From Girardinichthys multiradiatus (Eukaryota; Chordata; Actinopteri; Cyprinodontiformes; Goodeidae), in contig NC_061804.1 in NCBI RefSeq assembly GCF_021462225.1, forward strand, positions 38,391,975 through 38,455,974: a stretch of 64,000 nucleotides of DNA, given 5' to 3'. Both the position numbers and the translations under genes were made by a program. This document shows positions 56,986-64,000 of the stretch, one piece after another (the first letter of the stretch is position 1; the number at the start of each line of letters is the position of its first letter). The notes under the pieces are model-generated. The model was not told the DNA's origin, did no database searches, and was given only the letters and a program-made list of their open reading frames with translations.

Positions 56986-57839
56986 ATTAGGTTTTCATAA
57001 CCTGTAGATGTCTGAGTTCGGTTTTGGGTCTTGTCTCTGATTGTTATTGTTTATGCTCTTCACATGGTGCGTTATAGTTCATTCCTAAGATTTGGTTACT
57101 TACTTATTCTTGTATTCTGTTCATTGTGTATTTTTAGTTCTGTTATTTCTGCAAGACATTTTCTTTGGTTAGATTTGGGTCATTGTATTTTTGTTTTGTT
57201 TCAAGTCATGTTTTGGTTTCTACTCTCAACCACTGCCTTCATAATCTCAAAGCAGGCGCCTCCGCTCACATCGGTTTACATTGTGTGAACAGGTTTGATT
57301 TAGAAGAAGCCCTTTTTTTGTCATATGTGAGAACCTATGAAAATCTGTACTTAGCAATAGATCTGTGGGTATTCCACTGTTGTGTGGCCACACTTGGGAA
57401 CACTGTTTTACAGAAAGAAGTTCTACATACACTCACCGCAAATGTTGAATAGTTGATTCGAGATGTTTTCCCAGAGTTGAGGAATATGATTTTTTTTTAA
57501 AGGAGGGGCAGCAAAACCATGAAAAATCTTCAAGACATAAGTTTGTGCACCTGATTAAGTTGTCAAAACTGAGAATATTATATTTGGTAAGAATATGACA
57601 ATAATGAAACAAACTGGTCTTCTTACCATGAATCTTAAGAGATTGTTTCTATAATGACTTCACTGGTTTTACATCCCTGAGACCAACTTGTCATGCAATA
57701 CAAAATATGTGGGATTATCAATGCATTTAGATACTGTACATATGTGATGCCTCAGTGGTCAATGGGTTCCTGAAGTATCTAAAGTTTACTAAATAAAATT
57801 TCACAGTGTTTGTTACTTTTTTATAGGTTTTTTAAAACC
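56986..57839. other. No recognisable feature
   Basis: T-rich sequence with short unsupported frames (57031-57288, 57165-57452). Confidence 0.4.
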
Positions 57840-58048
57840 TAAATTTGAGTCAGAGGCTTCTTCAGATCTGTGGTAATAGGCTACTGATCGCTACAGAAGA
57901 TCCTTCCTGCCCACACACATCAGCATCTAAGACTCTGAAGAAACTTGGATAATATGAGTAACAAAATTTAATTTCCCTTGGGAATTAATAAAGTATTTTT
58001 CAATTGAATTGAATTGAATTGAATTGAATTGGATTGGATTGAATTGAA
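57840..58048 (+). mobile_element. LINE 3' end with GAATT-type tail
   Basis: cgctacagaagatccttcct, gcccacacacatcagcatct, then aatttcccttgggaattaat and aaagtatttttcaattgaat lead into a pentamer tandem at about 58003-58048. This is a typical 3' terminus of a fish non-LTR retrotransposon. Confidence 0.75.
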
Positions 58049-58049
58049 T

Positions 58050-58430
58050 TAGGCTGCATGAAGGTGTAGTTAAAACTGTTACCTAGCAGCATGAAGGTCC
58101 TGGGTTTGAATCCCGGCCTTGTCTTTCTGCATGGAGTTCGCATGTTCCTCCCATGCATGTGTGGGTTCTCTCCGGGTACTCTGGCTTTCTCCCACATTAA
58201 AAAAAAACACAACCATTAGGTTAATTGGTCTCTCTGATTTGCCCTTATGTGTAAGTGTGTTTGTGCTTTTTTGTCCATCCTGCTTTTCTCTTTTACCCTA
58301 TGATAGGCTAGCAACCTCTCCAGGGTGTATCCTGCCTCTCGCCCAATGACTGAGATATGTAAGTAACCCCCTGCAACCCTGCAAGGATAAGTGAGTTTAG
58401 AGAATGGATGGATGGACGAATGAATTGCAT
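58050..58430 (+). mobile_element. tRNA-derived SINE-like element
   Basis: Head with box-B-like ggtttgaatcccggcc (58102-58117), then catggagttcgcatgttcct, gtgggttctctccgggtact, ggttaattggtctctctgat, cctctccagggtgtatcctg and a gatggatggac tail. The order matches a very common teleost SINE-like family, and the copy is nearly full length. Confidence 0.8.
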
Positions 58431-61365
58431 AAGCAAGTTTATGCAGAAAAGAGCCGCTAATAATTCCTGCATAGACAGGATCTAGCAGTCTGCGGTGTGC
58501 ATATCATGTTGTCAGGTTGCTACACACCCATCACACTATTCCATTTCTGCCTTGAGTTTCAGAGAGAAAGATAAGCCGCCTTATGTAAATGCCACCCAGC
58601 ATCTCCTTCCTAGTCCTCTGGTACTGTAACATATGCAATTTGACCACAAGTTAAGCCAAACCGCACACAGATATGTCAAAATTCAACAACATGAGAACTG
58701 CATCCCGGAGGCACCACTTAATACCGCACGTCTGCCACTGCCACAGAACGGATGGAAGTTCCACTCAAATCTGCACCTGGGACACACACCCTTCATAGAC
58801 ATTACAGGACTGGATGTTGGACAAAATGTGCTTTGTTTCTTCATGTTTAGACCAACATGAAACATGTTATTAAAAACGCTAACTTAGAAAGGAATGCAGA
58901 ATAACTTACATGTATAGCATTTTCTGATTTCATACTTAAGCTTTCTACAGTTTAATAACCCTAATCAAAAACAAATTGTTTGTATTTCTGCTGTCAAACA
59001 GAATATAATTTAAGCAGAGATTTCCAATACATAGCACACACAATAATTAGCATGCAAGTTAGTGAAATTAGGCACAACTGGACTTAACTTTGACCTCCAG
59101 ATGAAATGTTTCCAACACAGTCCTTGGCATATGTTCATCAATGGACATTAGTGGTATGCATTAACTACCTTGACAGTGTGTGGTTCACTAGGGGTTAAAT
59201 AAAGGGCACCTGTTTGACATCTGTTCTCTGCCAGAATAAATAGCCGCATGTCATTGCTGTTGGGTTTGTTGGTTTTTGAATATGTACTACTACACGTACT
59301 AGTAAATTATTGGTGATGAAGAAATATAATTTCTTCCAAAAACAGTGACTGAAATGCTAATATGTTAAACATATCTGTATTAACACCCACAAAATGGGAA
59401 CAAACTTTGTCTCTGGTTTTAGTTCTTAAGTAATCTGGCTGTAATGGAGATGTAGTAAGTCAGAATTTCACACTTTTGTTTTCTAAGAACTGAAACAGAA
59501 AAACATGTGAATGATGTTTCGTATTGAGATTACAGATGTTTTCTAATACAGCAGGTACATATGAGCTCAAGGAATGAACAGCAAGGCAACAAGAAAGGGA
59601 TGTTTGGAAGTTTAAATGAAAAAAGATCTCATAAAAGTCAAATTTTCAGTTAGTTTATCTTTTCGTTAATTGCCACAGATTTGTGATTTCAAGTTAGAGT
59701 TTTACATTTTACCTTCAAAATATAGTGTTAAAGAAGTTGTGGCAACAGGTTCTGCTAAATAACATCAGCATAATTTCAGAAGTCATAACCCACTTAGACC
59801 TTTGTTTTCTGTCTTTGTTTAAGAAATGATAACTGCAGGTGATTGGCAGTCATCTACTACATGAACACATTAATATTTCTGTTTTATTTTCACTACAAAT
59901 GCTAAGTTGAAACTCTTCCTACAGTAGCCCAGGCAATCCAGCTGAACCTTCTTTGTTAAGCTTCTTCCTGACCCAGGTTGTTTGGTTAAATGCAATTGTT
60001 CTACTAAGCCTAAAACTCTGGTATTGGATGAAAATAGATAGGACCAGAGGTTTAGGCACTAACTAATAGCCACCACTCCAGAAATATAAATGGGTGGTTC
60101 AGAAATATTACACCAGCAGAGGATAGTTCACCTCATGTATAAAGTGTCAGTGGAAACTGTGGGGAAAATTTGAGGTGCGGCAAAAGTTGTGGAAACGTTG
60201 CTGTGGAGGTAAATAGGACTGAAGAAATGAAGTACTGACATTAAAAGTAGAGTGAAGTAAGTGAAAAAAGTAAAGTGAAGAAACAGACGTGTTTCTGAGT
60301 GACAAAAAGACTTCAAACTTTACTTTCTAAAGCTAACGCTCAACAAGTATGAATAACCAATCTCCCCATTTCCATCAGCTATGCAACATTTGGTTTCTAT
60401 GTTATTGTGTTAATTTGCGAATTTGACACCTTGCAAATGTGACCTACATTAATCTGCCGAGGAATATTTTTTTTCAGCGAGCTGTCATATGAAATGTGTA
60501 AAAACAAGAAAACAATCAGGCAGCAGCTACACACTCGACTAGTTGCTAAATAAGACTTTTAGACAGTGTGAAGCAAACATCAAGACTATTTTAGCTGCTC
60601 ATCATCCAGATCTCAGAACTGTAGTAACACATTATATTCATTGGACAGTGTAGAATGAAGAAAATACAACAGGCTGTGAATTTGATAAATAAAAATAATT
60701 TAAAATCATCCATTCCATAAAATCATTCCATATTTATGGTGCAAAATTCTGTTGTAATTACATGTACATGTTATTATGTAACATCAGCATTAATGATTAT
60801 CTTTTAAGGTTTTTAATGAATGCATATTTTCACGTAATATTTATTGTGGTAAAATTACATCAGCCCTTCCTACAAAACAGAAATATTTATATTTCTGAAG
60901 AATAGGATTCTTCTCCTGCATTGAAATTTACATCAGCTTTCAGAAAACAGTAGCTGTTCTGTAGACTGTGTATTGTAAATATACTATTGTTATTAATATC
61001 GTAAACTGCAAGTCTCAAAAACCATTAGTCTTTGAGAATCAGGTGTTATTTTGGTGTGGCAGTAATTTACATAAATATAGAAAGATAACTTATTAAAAAG
61101 TTAAAAGAGTTGCTGTCTGCTTGGCAGCCCACATTGAGTTGTGTATCTCTCTTTGTGATGGCTTCATGGAATAAATAAACTTGCAAACTGCTTTCAACAG
61201 CTTCCACAAATCCATTCAGTGGCAGAGGTGATGCTGAAAAAAATGTCTTGTTTGGACAAGGTACAAGCTTCCAGGTTTCCTGCCCGTGTGAAGCAGAAGG
61301 AAAAAAATGAAATTTGTATTCATTTTTTTCACAAATAAAAATTACGGAGTAGTTTACATTAGCAT
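58431..61365. other. No recognisable gene; one shared repeat motif
   Basis: About 58790-58855 is similar to 3700-3765 on the other strand (see findings). Otherwise AT-rich sequence with no recognised family, possibly intron or intergenic. Confidence 0.4.
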
Positions 61366-61369
61366 AAGC

Positions 61370-61985
61370 TGGAGTTAATACTTTGCAGAGCCATTAACAC
61401 TGCAGTTGCAGCTGTAAGTGTCATCCTGTTGCAGGTGAACCTCTGCCAAACTCTCAAAGCTATTACAGCCCCTAACAGATTTTCTTCTAGTATTGGTCTA
61501 TATTTAGCGTCATTAATCTTCCCATGAATTCAGAACAATGTCCTTGTCTCTGCTAAAGAAAAGCATCCCCACAGCCAGATGCGACCACTACTATAGCCAT
61601 ATAGTGGGCATGTTGTGTTCAGTGAAAGCGAGGTATTGCTTTTCAACCACACGTGTTTTGCATGTAGGTAAACCTTTGCTCGTCTGACCAGGCCACCTTG
61701 TTCCTGTTTATTCTAGCTCCTACAAATTTTGTGACAAACAGCACACAGGATATCTTCTGGTTTTCCTTAGAAAATGGCTTTCTTCTTGCCAATCGTGCAA
61801 TAGTCTTGTCCTGGATCTCTGCAGCTCACCTAGAGTTACTACGGACCTGTTGTTTGCTTCTCTGATTAATACTCTTCTTGCTCAGTCTGTCTTAGTAAGT
61901 TTGCAGTTGTGCCATTTTCTAGAAATGCTGAGGAGAAAGAAGATTTCAGTTTTGCTTGACGGAATATTTTTTCTCTGACACATCT
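61370..61985 (-). mobile_element. Tc1/mariner relic, minus strand
   Basis: The plus strand reads like the reverse complement of a Tc1 transposase gene: gttgcaggtgaacctctgcc, agcatccccacagccagatg, ctttgctcgtctgaccaggc (DE region), then ctgcagctcacctagagtta and cttctctgattaatactctt. Same block order as the copy at 23.4-24.4 kb but more diverged. Confidence 0.65.
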
Positions 61986-64000
61986 CCGTTATATTGATAT
62001 TTTGGCAGCTGAAAGCAGTCTGCATAAAGCCAATGAACTATCCAGTCATTTCATTCAGATAACACATCCTGTACAGCAGTAGTTTTTACAGTATCTGGGC
62101 AGAGCTGTACACATATAAGCAAACACAGCCTTGCCCTCAGAAGCTTATTAATAAGAGCACAGCCCAAGGCATTTACCACTACTCCATTTTTCAGTTTGAT
62201 TATCTGGAGGAAATGATAGAGTGTTAGAGCTTTTAATGACTTTGGCATTCCCACGTGCATTACTAGATGGCGAGGATGGTTTTAATCATTGTGCTTTGTT
62301 AACTTGGCCTACAATCGGTGCAGCACATAAATGAAATGGGTTGCAAACTGTACACAAACAAAGGTTAATGGGCCTCATAAGCAGAAAAAGAGCAACATGG
62401 GGACACGAGTAAATTAAAATGCTTGATTAATATATTGACACCTCAGAGGAGCTGGGATTGTTTTAATGGACTTCTGACAGTTAGTGGGGCAAATTATCCT
62501 GCCTGTGAAGAGAAATAAGCTAACATGCTCAGACGCAGATCCTTTGTAATTCCCATCTTTTCTGTCTTATAATGAGAGTAGATTGATGTTTGTTTTTTTT
62601 GTTTTGTTTTACTTTGTGTGTTTCTCACAGTGGTTATTTTGTGTGAAGCTTGTAAATTCAATATCTTCTTGCTGTGACAGTGTGGATCGATTTTACAGCT
62701 GTTGATATACTGTATAATAGACTCGCTGTCTGCAGGACTCAGGGCTTTGTACAAACTGCAGGCTCATCAAATTTGGTTGATAAATGTATTTTAAACAGAG
62801 ACTGCCCACGCAAATACCAGCATTGAATCAGGTCAGCTCTTTGTGTCCAGAGTAGAGTTAGGAAGGACCCAAAACAACAATCAGTGATCTAATCATTCAA
62901 CATCATCTGGCAGACACAGACAGCCTGAACAACTTCATCACCCATTATTTTATGTCTTCCCATATACTTATGAGCTGGAGATTCTGAGACTTGGAACTTC
63001 TGCCAGGTGTTACAGCTCTTTTGGTATCCTATATCATTTTTGCCCATCTGCCTGATTGAAATGGTTTTGTTTTAAGAAAACCGGAAAGAAATAAAGGACT
63101 GTAATGCACTGGCTTCAAAATACTGAACCTTTTTCAAAAGCATCAGCTTTTCCTGTCGCCATTCTTGAAATAATCCTTTAGTTTAAAAAAAGTTATTTGG
63201 AAATTATTATAAAAACATATGCGTTAAGTACTGTTTTCAATTTCAAGTATCTCTGATTCTAAAAAAGCCAAAAGTAAAGCTTACAATGTTGAGAAACTAA
63301 ATAGAGGCATATAGTAGGCAATGTGAATCTTTGTACTTATGCAACTTAACCTCCGATCTCATAAGGACTCATAGATAAGTCAGTCACATTCTGTTATTAG
63401 ACTTTCATAAATGTAATCAAACCCTCAGGTTGTGTTATCTGCATATTATTAACATGTTAGTTCTTGTTTTAATTGAGGGCTTCCATCAATATTCACTCTA
63501 TGTATGATTCTTTTTTGTCATTGTTGTTCATAAAACACTCAGTGCAGTGTTGGCATTCCCTCTGGCGTGTCAGCCATCATCATAAATATATGTGAGCTGT
63601 AGCAGAATAATAACAGCGCTTCACACTGTGACAGAGTACTGCATATACCTCATTCTGCCTCAGGCTGCACAAATGACCGGTGAGATCTCTGACTATAACA
63701 GTGATGGAAACCTTGTATAATTGACTGACAGACTATTTGATTGCCTGAATGTGACATTCATTTGCACAGCCAAAGTGAAACCGAAGGTGATTTTAACAGT
63801 TCAGTCAGGTAGATATGTTAACACACTGAGAGCAGAGCCATGAGAGGTTAATCCCCAGCATTGGAGGACAGCAGGGCAGGAATTAATATGGCACATAAAT
63901 GACAGTAGCTTCCTAAATATGGGTAGAATCAATTTTCAATCTGCAGCAGCCTGGTCTGACCCACTCTGTCAGGCAATATCCCTCCCTGTTCCCAGCAGAG
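61986..64000. other. No recognisable gene
   Basis: No repeat family or coding motif recognised. The minus frames at 62051-62260 and 62494-62754 lack features. Likely intron or intergenic sequence. Confidence 0.4.

Overview
This window looks like nuclear DNA of a ray-finned (teleost) fish, most likely a percomorph. It is AT-rich and intron-like or intergenic. Most of what can be recognised is fish-type repeats: many Tc1/mariner families, L2-type and Rex1-type LINEs, tRNA-derived SINEs, TTAA-flanked and hAT-like MITEs, solo LTRs and one endogenous retrovirus. I find no intact host protein-coding gene, rRNA, tRNA or CRISPR array. All family names are pattern recognition from the sequence; no database was searched.

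Layout. 1-4.5 kb: two Tc1 families abutting in opposite orientation, an L2 reverse-transcriptase scrap, an L2 3' end and a GC-rich repeat. 6.3-9.6 kb: a nested stack, in which an old Tc1 copy is interrupted by an LTR-like insert and by a Harbinger-like element, itself split by a Rex1 LINE. 11.0-14.8 kb: a 1.8-kb LTR-like element with a 4-bp target duplication, a Tc1 copy with 200-bp terminal repeats and an in-frame internally deleted transposase, then a solo LTR with a 5-bp duplication. 16.5-16.8 kb: a CpG-rich segment with a perfect CRE and a splice donor, the best candidate for a host promoter. 16.9-22.9 kb: a minus-strand endogenous retrovirus with paired LTRs and an ATAG target duplication. 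22.9-31.7 kb: LINE and Tc1 pieces, a long TA tract, a TTAA MITE and a nearly complete minus-strand L2 LINE whose 428-codon frame is the longest in the window. 32-37 kb: Tc1 relics and a second internally deleted copy of the 13-kb Tc1 family. 39.3-41.7 kb: a plus-strand L2-like LINE relic containing a perfect 17-bp hairpin. 45-51 kb: Tc1, hAT-like and LINE pieces. 53.8-54.9 kb: a TTAA-flanked element with a THAP-like relic (Kolobok-like). 56.7-58.4 kb: LINE and SINE tails. The remainder, especially 42-45 kb and 58.4-64 kb, holds little I recognise and may be intron or intergenic sequence.

The recognised sequences do not form a pathway. They record successive transposition, gap-repair deletion and LTR recombination. 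The items with possible host function are the CpG-rich promoter next to the retrovirus, one candidate exon near 44.3 kb, and the truncated Tc1 protein that keeps only DNA-binding domains.
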